IMG/VR virus record: IMGVR_UViG_3300031839_001157
Coordinates: 1 to 38,981 of that record
DNA length: 38,981 nucleotides
Strand: one strand, 5' to 3'
DNA from: a virus
The translations under genes were made by a program, and so were the position numbers. The notes beneath the pieces are model-generated. The model was not told where the DNA came from. It searched no databases and saw nothing but the letters and a program-made list of their open reading frames with translations. This document shows positions 16,748-22,999 of this stretch, piece after piece. The first letter of the stretch is position 1; every line of letters begins with the position of its first letter.

Positions 16748-16769
16748 TGTATTGTGGGTTATAATTTAA

Positions 16770-17312
16770 TTATTCAAGCTCTAACTGCTTAATCTCACGG
16801 TTAATAATATCAAGCTCTTGTTGTGGGTCATCAGAAACTTTTTCAGCTTCTTTTGGTTTATTTGCAAAATGTAAATCTAACAACTTTGCCGCAGAAAATC
16901 TTTGTGTTGACTCTGAACCCTCTTCCATTAAAGTTTCAAGTTTTAGCACAGCTGAAGTAGCTGCACCTTCGACCATCTTAGTAACATCGTTATCAAAGTG
17001 TTCTGCTGCAAGTCGAGCGCACAAATCCTCAAACCAAGGTTGCCGCTTAATTAATCTAATTGTATCAGGATGCTTTCCAAATTCTTCAGCAAGTTCTGCT
17101 GTAGGTTTGCCTTGCAGACTTAAATAAGCCAAAGTGCGGTGCCAGGGTTTTTCGTTTTTAATTTCAGGTGGAAGTGCTTTGCCGTCCTGTCGTTTTAAGG
17201 GCACGACGGAAGTTCCTGCTCGTGTCGAATTATCGTCACGAACAATACGCGGCTGAGGAGCTATCTCTAGCTCTCCTAGCAGTGCATCTGCAAATGAATC
17301 AGGTTGTCCCAT
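16770..17312 (-). CDS. terS: Terminase small subunit-like protein
   Basis: 180 aa. A helix-turn-helix lies at about 63-92 (LAYLSLQGKPTAELAEEFG, then KHPDTIRLIKRQPWF), followed by long helices (about 96-150) and an acidic C-terminal helix. A DNA-binding HTH followed by oligomerisation helices is the plan of small terminase subunits, which recognise the packaging site. It is the first sizeable gene of the late operon. Another HTH regulator cannot be excluded, but there is no other terS candidate. Confidence 0.78.
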   Translation of the reverse strand: MGQPDSFADALLGELEIAPQPRIVRDDNSTRAGTSVVPLKRQDGKALPPEIKNEKPWHRTLAYLSLQGKPTAELAEEFGKHPDTIRLIKRQPWFEDLCARLAAEHFDNDVTKMVEGAATSAVLKLETLMEEGSESTQRFSAAKLLDLHFANKPKEAEKVSDDPQQELDIINREIKQLELE

Positions 17313-17397
17313 GTTTTACAAGCTTAGAATCTACTTCAGACTCATTAAACTTTCTAACCTTTGCAACAGGTCTATTTATGCGACGTTTTTCAGTCAT
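17299..17397 (-). CDS. Possible 32-aa leader peptide before terS
   Basis: ATG at 17397, TGA at 17299, giving 32 residues (MTEKRRINRPVAKVRKFNES, then 12 more), basic then acidic. It overlaps the terS start by 14 nt in another frame, so it could couple terS translation. It is too short for firm support and no homologue is recalled. Confidence 0.35.
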   Translation of the reverse strand: MTEKRRINRPVAKVRKFNESEVDSKLVKHGTT

Positions 17398-17519
17398 GTA
17401 GCAACCTACTATATGTATAGCAAATAGCAACGCGTATTTTATTTTTTACGCATCGTTTAGGACTTTTTTATACCTGGCACATTGCTTTAATTTTTCCACA
17501 TTACTATCTGTCTGACCAA

Positions 17520-17532
17520 TTCAACACATGAA
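17520..17532. repeat. Near-copy of palindrome TTCAA-N3-TTGAA
   Basis: TTCAACACATGAA has one mismatch to the palindrome but shares the downstream TGCGTTTA with the copy at 19069. It lies in the divergent hub, about 120 bp upstream of the first late gene. Confidence 0.5.
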
Positions 17533-17695
17533 TGCGTTTAAGTCTATTACAAGCAAGGCGCAACTCTCGTTCGATTCTAAGTTTCTCACTCGCGTGTGGA
17601 TGTTTTATGTTTAAGGTTTAGAAACGTTTTGTTGTCGAAGGAACCGAGGGTGATAATAATAGGGCCAGCAGGCGTCGAGGGGAAGGGAACCCCCC

Positions 17696-17716
17696 TGATA
17701 GTGAGACTCAGTATCA
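17696..17716. promoter_or_regulatory. 21-bp imperfect palindrome, candidate operator
   Basis: TGATAGTGAG-A-CTCAGTATCA: two 10-bp arms around a central A with one mismatched pair. It ends 45 bp upstream of the -35 box of the rightward promoter, in the divergent hub, so it is a plausible operator for a dimeric repressor or activator of early or late transcription. Confidence 0.5.
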
Positions 17717-17761
17717 ATAAGAAAGAATCTCGGAAAATAGGGCGATTTGAGCAAAAAGTGC

Positions 17762-17789
17762 TTGAGAATCAGATTAGATGTGGTATATT
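17762..17789 (+). promoter_or_regulatory. Sigma70-type early promoter
   Basis: -35 TTGAGA (17762-17767), 16-bp spacer, -10 TATATT (17784-17789), with a TGG just before the -10. Predicted start is near 17796. It would drive the rightward operon through a long leader. The boxes each differ from consensus by one base. Confidence 0.65.
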
Positions 17790-17991
17790 GTCTGACAAGA
17801 AAAAACAGAAATAAGGCCAGAAAGGTTTTGGCAAGCCATAGCAAAGGAAAGACTTTGTGACAAGGTAGAGTAAACGCTCTAAAGTGTAGATCTTTTACAT
17901 ATCCAAGATAAAAACCTAGTAAGGTCAATTTGTGCTTTGTTAGCTGGTGTTGATTATCCAGCAGAATAAATACTAAACAAAAGTAAATATT

Positions 17992-18444
17992 ATGGCAAAG
18001 TTAATTGAAAGCAAAGTAGTGTCCGCTGGTAGCAAGTCTAATGCAGACGGTGATACCATCGCAAGCTGGCCTGATACCAAGCTCACGATTGAAGCTCACG
18101 TTGATACATGGAGTGATGAGCAGAAAGATAAGTTCATCGCATCCGTTCTCAACACGGTATTGCAACACGGTCCATCTACCGCTTGCCGATACAATCACGA
18201 TCAATTCGAGATCGACGCAGAAGTTGCAGGTGGTAAGATTGTAGAATATGAGGCAGGCGATAGCGAGACAATGCGTAGCGTTACAATCGTGCTTGACCCT
18301 GACAAGGTCAAAGGCAAGCGGAACGGTTTGACTAAGGCGCAACAGCAAAAGCTGGAGTCTTTGAAAACCTATCATACCGCAATGTATGGCGCGGAGCCTA
18401 CCGAAGACGAAATCGCCAAGATGGTGGAAATTGTCAAAAAGTAG
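17992..18444 (+). CDS. First early gene, unknown protein
   Basis: 150 aa, soluble, mixed composition. A beta-rich acidic middle (about 65-105) is followed by a basic, helical C-terminus (LTKAQQQKLESLKTYH near 113-128). Codon use is more GC-rich than the following small genes, suggesting high expression. The start has the AAGTAAATATT-ATG context without a Shine-Dalgarno sequence and lies about 195 nt after the predicted transcription start. As the first gene of the early operon it may act on the host or on early regulation. No family recognised. Confidence 0.8.
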   Translation: MAKLIESKVVSAGSKSNADGDTIASWPDTKLTIEAHVDTWSDEQKDKFIASVLNTVLQHGPSTACRYNHDQFEIDAEVAGGKIVEYEAGDSETMRSVTIVLDPDKVKGKRNGLTKAQQQKLESLKTYHTAMYGAEPTEDEIAKMVEIVKK

Positions 18445-18824
18445 AAACTACATGGCGTGGAGGTGAAATATCCTCCCGCCAGCTAACAGAGCATAAGTTG
18501 AAGGTTCAAAACTTACAAAGTCGGTGCGTATGTCGTCGGTCATAGTAGAAATGAGCAATGGCAGATTGATAGATTTACATTGCTCATGGAGCTAGAGGTG
18601 CGAATATGTTTCTTCCTCCCTAACTTCATTTCTTCTGGACTTGGTGTTATTGTAATAGTGTAATATATATATATAAGAGTATATATATAAGTAGTAAACA
18701 AACAAAGATACTACACGTTAGAAGCAAGCCAAACCTTAAACACAAATCAGTCTATCAATCATTCAGCGATAGCAGATTTATTACCGACCGACCGCATACC
18801 GACTGACTCAATGTCAAATCAATC
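18445..18824 (+). ncRNA. Structured noncoding region, candidate RNA or origin
   Basis: 380 bp without a supported gene. Seen in sequence: hairpin TGGCG-T-GGAGG...CCTCC-CGCCA (about 18452-18479); hairpin TAAGTT...AACTTA (18494-18515); a perfect 10-bp stem ATGAGCAATG...CATTGCTCAT (18551-18560 with 18578-18587); and a possible long-range helix pairing 18520-18541 with 18786-18803 (GTCG, GTATG and GTCGGTC with CGAC, CATAC and GACCGAC). An alternating TA tract lies at about 18660-18692. The set could be a structured RNA, an untranslated regulatory region or a replication origin with an AT-rich unwinding tract. Which of these applies is not decided by sequence. Confidence 0.45.
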
Positions 18825-19049
18825 ATGGCAAACCCAATAACAGTAACCAACATAAGCGGAAACTCCATTGTATTCAAAGAGATATACAAAGACAATGAAT
18901 TTACATTGGAGTTTGGAGAAACCCTAGAGTGTGAATCAGTTAAACTTGTATTCCAAGACTCTAGAGTTCAACTACAAATAACTTCCAAGTTAAATAAAGT
19001 TTTTGTCGCAACAAGAACAAAACCCTTGGGAGTAACCTTCACAGCATAA
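18825..19049 (+). CDS. Small protein, probable beta fold, unknown
   Basis: 74 aa with alternating hydrophobic and polar residues over the whole length (VTNISGNSIVFKEIY, then FTLEFGETLECESVKLVF), suggesting a small beta sandwich or barrel. No cysteine pair or catalytic motif. It is flanked by the structured noncoding region and by a terminator immediately after the stop, so it may be expressed as a separate short transcript. Confidence 0.65.
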   Translation: MANPITVTNISGNSIVFKEIYKDNEFTLEFGETLECESVKLVFQDSRVQLQITSKLNKVFVATRTKPLGVTFTA

Positions 19050-19054
19050 CCAAT

Positions 19055-19099
19055 GCCCACTAGACAAATTCAACTATTGAATGCGTTTAGTGGGCTTTT
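19055..19099 (+). terminator. Rho-independent terminator with the palindrome in its loop
   Basis: Outer stem GCCCACTA (19055-19062) with TAGTGGGC (19088-19095), then TTTT. The inner part contains TTCAA-CTA-TTGAA (19069-19081), which extends the hairpin. It begins 6 nt after the stop of the 74-aa gene. A strong intrinsic terminator that also carries the repeated palindrome. Confidence 0.78.
19069..19081. repeat. Copy of palindrome TTCAA-N3-TTGAA
   Basis: TTCAACTATTGAA inside the terminator hairpin. The core and flanks (ATTCAACTATTGAAT) are identical to the copy at 33783, which is also in a terminator-like hairpin. Confidence 0.75.
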
Positions 19100-19148
19100 G
19101 TGTATGAGAAAGTAACTGAAAATACATTGAATGATTGCTAAATATATC

Positions 19149-19176
19149 TTGATCTTTTAGGATTATATGGTATATT
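19149..19176 (+). promoter_or_regulatory. Sigma70-type promoter, probably leaderless transcript
   Basis: -35 TTGATC (19149-19154), 16-bp spacer, -10 TATATT (19171-19176). The last bases of the spacer and the -10 (TGGTATATT) repeat those of the promoter at 17762-17789. The expected start, 6-8 nt after the -10, coincides with the ATG at 19184. Confidence 0.62.
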
Positions 19177-19183
19177 ATAGCGT

Positions 19184-19396
19184 ATGAATGAATTACCCGA
19201 AACCTATGTAAAGTCTGCCTTGTATGGAAAATTCTACTTCTTGAATGATTCTATACTTATGTCTTGTCCTATCAAGGCAGATGGCAAGCCAGACGTTGAG
19301 TCTATTACTCCTGTAGATATGTCCGCTTTAGACGATGATGATGAGTATGACAACGTCTGGAACATTAGTATTACATTAGAAGAAATAGCAGAGTAA
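19184..19396 (+). CDS. Small acidic protein, unknown
   Basis: 70 aa, acidic, with an Asp run (DDDDEYD near 50-56). Its ATG lies where the upstream promoter should start transcription, so the mRNA is probably leaderless. TAATG coupling links it to the next gene. No family recognised. Confidence 0.62.
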   Translation: MNELPETYVKSALYGKFYFLNDSILMSCPIKADGKPDVESITPVDMSALDDDDEYDNVWNISITLEEIAE

Positions 19397-19557
19397 TGAA
19401 ACTTATAACTATCGCAGCATTACGACGTGAATCTTTTACAATAATGACATTTACATTCGACGGTTTCTCTTTGACTGAAAAGGTGAACTGCTATTACACA
19501 AAAGAAGAAATAGAAGAACGAGGAATTTTGACCACTACAGTGTTAGGGTTAAATTAA
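19396..19557 (+). CDS. 53-aa protein, unknown
   Basis: Begins MKLITIAALRRESFTIMTF and ends TTTVLGLN. ATG at 19396 overlaps the previous stop (TAATG) and the TAA is at 19555-19557. The coupling and good codon pattern support a real gene although it is short. No membrane segment or known motif. Confidence 0.55.
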   Translation: MKLITIAALRRESFTIMTFTFDGFSLTEKVNCYYTKEEIEERGILTTTVLGLN

Positions 19558-19569
19558 ACAACAAATAAA

Positions 19570-19758
19570 ATGAAAAGAGTATTAAGAATATTAATGGAGC
19601 GCGACGATATAACGCGTGAAGAAGCAATGGAACAGATTGATAATTTCGAACGTGACTTAGAAGAGACTATAATGACTGGCGACCTTAACGAGTGCGAGGA
19701 GCTTTTGTCTTTACACTTTGGTCTTGAACCTGACTATCTGATTGACTTTCTCCTATGA
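19570..19758 (+). CDS. Small acidic helical protein (RDDITREEA type)
   Basis: 62 aa, strongly acidic, predicted three-helix. The pattern ERDDITREEAMEQI near 10-23, with a C-terminal FGLEPDYLIDFLL, is one I recall as a recurrent small phage protein of unknown function. It overlaps the next gene by 4 nt. The start lies in AAATAAA-ATG context. Confidence 0.68.
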   Translation: MKRVLRILMERDDITREEAMEQIDNFERDLEETIMTGDLNECEELLSLHFGLEPDYLIDFLL

Positions 19759-20123
19759 AAATTGTAACACTCGCAGAATACGTCGAAGCTAGAGGTGGTA
19801 TTCCATCTCTAGCTTACGGCAGATGGAAGCCTTGGTCCAAAGGAGGATTCTTTAGACTTACCAGCAACAAAGACCAAAAACACGTTTTACCTCGTATATG
19901 GGATGAACAACGTGGCTTAGCTTGGGTCGAAGATTTGTTTGGCAATCATGTCTTAGTTCGAGTAGAAAACCTAAAGAAAGACAAGCCTTCTGGCAGCTTA
20001 AAGACTGCACTAGAACAAGTAGAACGTAAACTAAACATTAAAACAGATAAGAAAGAAAAAGCTTCTGCTGTATCTGCAAACGCTAAACTCATACAAGAGT
20101 ATGAAGAATTATTAAACGCATGA
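19755..20123 (+). CDS. Unknown soluble protein
   Basis: 122 aa. Residues 1-75 look like a compact alpha/beta domain with many aromatics (YGRWKPWSKGGFFRL near 21-35). Residues 76-122 are Lys/Glu/Ala-rich and helical, possibly a coiled coil. It overlaps both neighbours by 4 nt (ATGA), so it belongs to a coupled cluster of small early genes. No family recognised. Confidence 0.68.
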   Translation: MKIVTLAEYVEARGGIPSLAYGRWKPWSKGGFFRLTSNKDQKHVLPRIWDEQRGLAWVEDLFGNHVLVRVENLKKDKPSGSLKTALEQVERKLNIKTDKKEKASAVSANAKLIQEYEELLNA

Positions 20124-20398
20124 AATATTTAATAGAAGTCAAAGGTCGTGACTTTAACGTTACCGCAGACATTGAGGTCGTGGAACGTTACAAAGCACGA
20201 GGACAGCTCGCTGGAGAAAAAGTTATTACATACGATTATCTCGACGGATATGACATTGAAGCTTTGCAGGTTCACTCTATAGAGTGGTCTAACGCAAATA
20301 CAATAACGGAAGAAGTTACTTACTCTAAGTATCCTCGACTCTACGATGAAATTATTGCACGTCTCGAAGAACAAATTGAAAGCCAAATTAGCATTTGA
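20120..20398 (+). CDS. Unknown small protein
   Basis: 92 aa. A beta-strand-rich N-terminal half (YLIEVKGRDFNVTADIEVVE) is followed by an acidic helical C-terminus ending EEQIESQISI. It overlaps the previous gene by 4 nt, and the next gene starts 3 nt after its stop. No known motif. Confidence 0.65.
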   Translation: MKYLIEVKGRDFNVTADIEVVERYKARGQLAGEKVITYDYLDGYDIEALQVHSIEWSNANTITEEVTYSKYPRLYDEIIARLEEQIESQISI

Positions 20399-20401
20399 AC
20401 A

Positions 20402-20866
20402 ATGACAAAGTTTATAACTTCAGTCGTAATCATTACAACCTTGGCAGCTATTGGCTGCACTTCTCCTACAACTAACAGTAAACTGCTTGAACTGTTCACC
20501 GTGCCAATATCAAATTCGTCTATCGTAACAGAAGCAAGGAAATGGGACAGCAAGCACTACAAAAAAGGCCAGTCTTTACAATGTGCTAACTGGGTAGGTC
20601 GAGTTGTGATAGATGCAGGTGGAACTCCTCCACCGCGACATGCTATGGCTAGAAGCTGGTTAAAATGGGGCAGCCCTGTATCAAAATCAGCAATCCAACC
20701 GGGTGATATTGTAATCACTTGGAGAGGCAGTAGGTCAGGCAAGTCCGGACATATACTTATTTACATTGGCGATGGTCAATGTATCCATCGTCCCACCTAC
20801 AGCAGAGCAGTCTGCAAAACCTATCTATCAAACTACAGCCCAAGAATATTAGGCATAAGAAGATAA
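20402..20866 (+). CDS. NlpC/P60- or CHAP-like peptidase lipoprotein
   Basis: 154 aa. A lipoprotein signal peptide (residues 1-19, with a lipobox ending AIGC and lipidated Cys19) precedes a cysteine-peptidase-like domain. The catalytic Cys is probably Cys61 in LQCANWVG, followed by GDIVITWRG near 101-109 and the His117 element SGHILIYIGDG. This order (Cys, then His before a hydrophobic strand) is that of NlpC/P60 and CHAP peptidoglycan peptidases. Unlike the endolysin it sits in the early arm. An outer-membrane-anchored cell-wall enzyme could act in lysis, envelope remodelling or exclusion of other phages (inference). Confidence 0.75.
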   Translation: MTKFITSVVIITTLAAIGCTSPTTNSKLLELFTVPISNSSIVTEARKWDSKHYKKGQSLQCANWVGRVVIDAGGTPPPRHAMARSWLKWGSPVSKSAIQPGDIVITWRGSRSGKSGHILIYIGDGQCIHRPTYSRAVCKTYLSNYSPRILGIRR

Positions 20867-20869
20867 ACT

Positions 20870-21112
20870 ATGAACCCGTTCCGCTCCACATGTCATAACT
20901 GCAACTGCATTATACCTTACAAACGTGCAATATTAAACTACACAACTTGTCTTTCATGCTCCGACCAATTTACTAAACGACGTTGGATGTATGACACCTA
21001 CGACGAACACGATTGCGTAACTTCCCATCTTACATATGAAACAAATAAAACCAACATTCAACTCTACGAAGAAACTGACTCACCATATTCAGAAAGTAAT
21101 GAGTCACTATGA
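20870..21112 (+). CDS. Small zinc-ribbon-like protein
   Basis: 80 aa. Cysteines at CHNCNC (8-13) and CLSC (27-30) give a C-x2-C ... C-x2-C pattern that could bind zinc. The C-terminal half is acidic and polar. It starts 3 nt after the previous gene and its end overlaps the MarR-like gene. It may be a small nucleic-acid or protein-binding adaptor; function unknown. Confidence 0.6.
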   Translation: MNPFRSTCHNCNCIIPYKRAILNYTTCLSCSDQFTKRRWMYDTYDEHDCVTSHLTYETNKTNIQLYEETDSPYSESNESL

Positions 21113-21419
21113 CTTACGTGCATTCAAACTGTGTGTGGCTATGGTGCTTCTAAACGATAAACCTCTAACAGTCTCTACCCTAGCCAAGCTACTTGGTTGC
21201 TCCAATGCAAACATAACAGGCTTGCGCAAAACTCTAGAGGCGCGCGGTCTTATTATATCGGAGCGTCCTGCGACAGATAATCGTAAAGTTTATCTATCTC
21301 TAACCAGCAAAGGAGAACAATTCTTAAAACACTACTATGGAAGTGACATCATCTCAAATACTGAGCAACAGCCTTCCGCCGCTGCCACCGTTCTGGAAAA
21401 GACTAACAATCAAGTTTGA
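21099..21419 (+). CDS. MarR-like winged-helix transcription regulator
   Basis: 106 aa from ATG at 21099, which overlaps the previous gene by 14 nt; an in-frame ATG at 21036 would overlap it by 77 nt and is less likely. A winged helix spans about 17-75: LTVSTLAKLLGCSNANITGL for the HTH, then TLEARGLIISERPATDNRKV and YLSLTSKGEQFL for the wing, the classical MarR pattern with the basic D-N-R-K wing. MarR dimers bind short palindromes, so this protein is a natural candidate to bind the TTCAA-N3-TTGAA sites (inference). It lacks the long flanking helices of full-length MarR proteins. Confidence 0.75.
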   Translation: MSHYDLRAFKLCVAMVLLNDKPLTVSTLAKLLGCSNANITGLRKTLEARGLIISERPATDNRKVYLSLTSKGEQFLKHYYGSDIISNTEQQPSAAATVLEKTNNQV

Positions 21420-21546
21420 CTTTCCTCCAGGCAAATCACCTAACAACTTCGATGAACTCTTAAAACAGTTCATCACTAACCTTCAAGAAGAAGGTATAAC
21501 TACAACAATAACACACAACCCATTAACTATTACATTACTAAGATGA
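21337..21546 (+). CDS. Small protein, unknown
   Basis: 69 aa; Pro-rich start (LPPLPPFWKRL near 13-23), then a helix and two short strands (GITTTITHNPLTITLLR). Its first 83 nt overlap the MarR-like gene in another frame. Its stop overlaps the next start by 4 nt (ATGA). No in-frame ATG lies after the MarR stop, so the long overlap has to be accepted if the gene is real. Confidence 0.5.
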   Translation: MEVTSSQILSNSLPPLPPFWKRLTIKFDFPPGKSPNNFDELLKQFITNLQEEGITTTITHNPLTITLLR

Positions 21547-21812
21547 AATTGAAAATTAACTCTATTTACCTGCACGAAACCTATGGCGAAGAAACGCTTA
21601 GCGGAAGTGTTTCCCTTCGCTCACTAGATGACTCAGTCAAGCAAGAGATTAAATTGACGCGTTCAACCATTGAATCCCTGCTAGATGTTATCGAACCCTT
21701 GGTAAACAAGACGATTGAGTCAACTTATGGAGAAGCCAGTAGTGTTGAGTTCCAAAGCAATCTACGACTTGGTATGAAAGACGCAGATGCAGAGGTTATT
21801 AATTCATATTAA
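21543..21812 (+). CDS. Unknown small acidic protein
   Basis: 89 aa, acidic. N-terminal strands (KLKINSIYLHETYGEE) are followed by a helix (LLDVIEPLVNKTIES near 46-60). One TTCAA-N3-TTGAA palindrome lies inside the gene at 21662-21674. It is the last gene before the promoter at 21841. No family recognised. Confidence 0.62.
   Translation: MKLKINSIYLHETYGEETLSGSVSLRSLDDSVKQEIKLTRSTIESLLDVIEPLVNKTIESTYGEASSVEFQSNLRLGMKDADAEVINSY
21662..21674. repeat. Copy of palindrome TTCAA-N3-TTGAA (intragenic)
   Basis: TTCAACCATTGAA inside the 89-aa gene, about 170 bp upstream of the promoter at 21841. On the opposite strand it is followed by CGCGTCAA, like other copies. Confidence 0.7.
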
Positions 21813-21840
21813 AATACATTAAAAAATAAGAAATTATATC

Positions 21841-21868
21841 TTGACTTTCTTGATTTATACGCTATAGT
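21841..21868 (+). promoter_or_regulatory. Sigma70-type promoter
   Basis: -35 TTGACT (21841-21846), 16-bp spacer, -10 TATAGT (21863-21868). Predicted start is near 21875, about 23 nt before the ATG at 21898. It has the same 16-bp spacing as the promoters at 17762 and 19149. Confidence 0.65.
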
Positions 21869-21897
21869 ATAAGTGGCGACAACAACTGCAATACTCA

Positions 21898-22227
21898 ATG
21901 ACTTCTACTTTACGTTCGAAAGATTTATCAGAACACGCATCTATCGGTTTGACTCTGACGGATAGAAAGATTGACGCTTATATGCTACGTGGTTTCTACG
22001 GTTTACACCTTAGAAAGAAACTACTCAAACTCATACAGTCTGGTGCTGTCAAGTCTCTTGATGCACGAATCAGAAAGAACGAGTTTGGTGACGAAGCATT
22101 ACAAGCACTCAACGCAAGAACTGTAAAGAGAAGAAAGAAATCTACAAGCACACTCACTGCTGAGGATATTGCAGAGTATGAAGCATTCTTGGGATTAAAT
22201 AGTAATTTACTTGATTGCAACGACTAA
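21898..22227 (+). CDS. Basic protein, unknown
   Basis: 109 aa, basic and helical, with KRRKK near 78-82 and an acidic tail. The arrangement of a short helical domain followed by a basic patch could be DNA-binding, but no HTH is clear. It is the first gene after a good promoter and is followed by a two-hairpin leader of the next gene. Confidence 0.65.
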   Translation: MTSTLRSKDLSEHASIGLTLTDRKIDAYMLRGFYGLHLRKKLLKLIQSGAVKSLDARIRKNEFGDEALQALNARTVKRRKKSTSTLTAEDIAEYEAFLGLNSNLLDCND

Positions 22228-22243
22228 CAATTTACTATTCACG

Positions 22244-22297
22244 CAAGGCTAATGACCTTGGTGTTTAGGAACGCTAGAGGTAGGCGTAAACTACCTC
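22244..22297 (+). promoter_or_regulatory. Two-hairpin leader of the 201-aa gene
   Basis: Hairpins CAAGG-N7-CCTTG (22244-22260) and GAGGTAG-N7-CTACCTC (22277-22297) lie in the 97-nt gap before ATG 22325, followed by an A-rich stretch. They may control or stabilise the mRNA of the next gene. Confidence 0.45.
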
Positions 22298-22324
22298 AAA
22301 CTAAATAGAAAAAAATACATACGT

Positions 22325-22930
22325 ATGAAAACCTACATGAATAAGTCTCTGGGACAAACTGTTCCAGTTCAAGTGCCATCTAACGCAGAAGAGTTCGACC
22401 AGCTTGCTGGACGCACTGGTGCCTGTGTTGACGAAGCTAATCGTAACGTCATTTACCGTGGATGGAATCACGCATTCCGTGAAGCGTTCTGTGACGCACT
22501 TGAACAAGAGACTGGCATCGAGCGCGAAGGCGAAGATCAAGGTGAAGGCGACAAGAAGAAGTTTGTCTACACCGAGAAAGAGCAACCCTACATCAACCGC
22601 CTTCTCTCTACTGGTGCTATCTCAGAAGAAGCAATGCAGCAGATTGCTTCTACTGTCGGTGAAGGAATCAAGTTCGATCCTTCTCCATCTACTCGTTCCA
22701 AGAAAGCACCGAAAGAAATTGTTGCGCTTGTTGACAATGCTTTCATCGCTATCGAAGACGACGGCCACGCTCTCACCGAAGACAAATTCGCAGGCAACCT
22801 TGCCCAGCGTCTTGGTATCGACACGTTCGAGTCCCAGTTCGGAGAGCTTACCAAAGAATCTGCGATTACTGCACTGCAGGCAATCAAAGAGAAGGAGCAG
22901 CGCGAGCGTGAGTCCAGCTTGCTTGGCTAA
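22325..22930 (+). CDS. Acidic protein, probably abundant, unknown
   Basis: 201 aa, acidic, largely helical. A Glu/Asp/Gly/Lys-rich linker lies near 63-78, and an Arg/Glu-rich helix at the C-terminus (EKEQRERESSLLG). Codon use is markedly richer in C-ending codons than the surrounding small genes, a sign of high expression. It has a structured leader and is followed by a terminator-like hairpin, so it looks like an individually tuned gene. No family recognised. Confidence 0.75.
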   Translation: MKTYMNKSLGQTVPVQVPSNAEEFDQLAGRTGACVDEANRNVIYRGWNHAFREAFCDALEQETGIEREGEDQGEGDKKKFVYTEKEQPYINRLLSTGAISEEAMQQIASTVGEGIKFDPSPSTRSKKAPKEIVALVDNAFIAIEDDGHALTEDKFAGNLAQRLGIDTFESQFGELTKESAITALQAIKEKEQRERESSLLG

Positions 22931-22973
22931 TCCTTTTCCCTTGGGTGTTAAAGGTTCATATTAAAACCTTCGA

Positions 22974-22996
22974 GTGGGTGAAAGGCCCACACTTTT
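22974..22996 (+). terminator. Terminator-like hairpin abutting the next start
   Basis: GTGGG-N7-CCCAC (22974-22990) followed by ACTTTT, ending 3 nt before ATG 23000. The stem is short (5 bp). Its position resembles the hairpin at 28128-28156, so it may be a partial terminator that lowers expression of the genes that follow. Confidence 0.5.
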
Positions 22997-22999
22997 ATC

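Larger units (their letters stand above)
17398..17991. other. Divergent intergenic hub between early and late arms
   Basis: About 590 bp without a convincing gene. From left to right it holds a near-copy of the genome-wide palindrome (17520-17532), a GC-rich hairpin (AGGGG...CCCCT near 17679-17696), a 21-bp imperfect palindrome (17696-17716), a sigma70-type promoter reading right (17762-17789), and a roughly 195-nt leader to the first early gene. The leader contains the hairpin GCTGG-N10-CCAGC at about 17943-17962. I could not find an equally good promoter for the leftward late operon; it probably starts here. Short open frames in both directions look random. Confidence 0.7.

Noticed and set aside
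17596-17928. Two short open frames in the divergent hub (17596-17814 plus, 17611-17928 minus)
   Set aside because: They cover the palindrome and early promoter, have unlikely composition and no start context; more consistent with noncoding regulatory DNA.
22404-22964. 186-codon plus-strand frame overlapping the 201-aa gene
   Set aside because: Ser/Lys/Leu-rich out-of-frame shadow; the 22325-22930 frame has consistent codon use and a structured leader.
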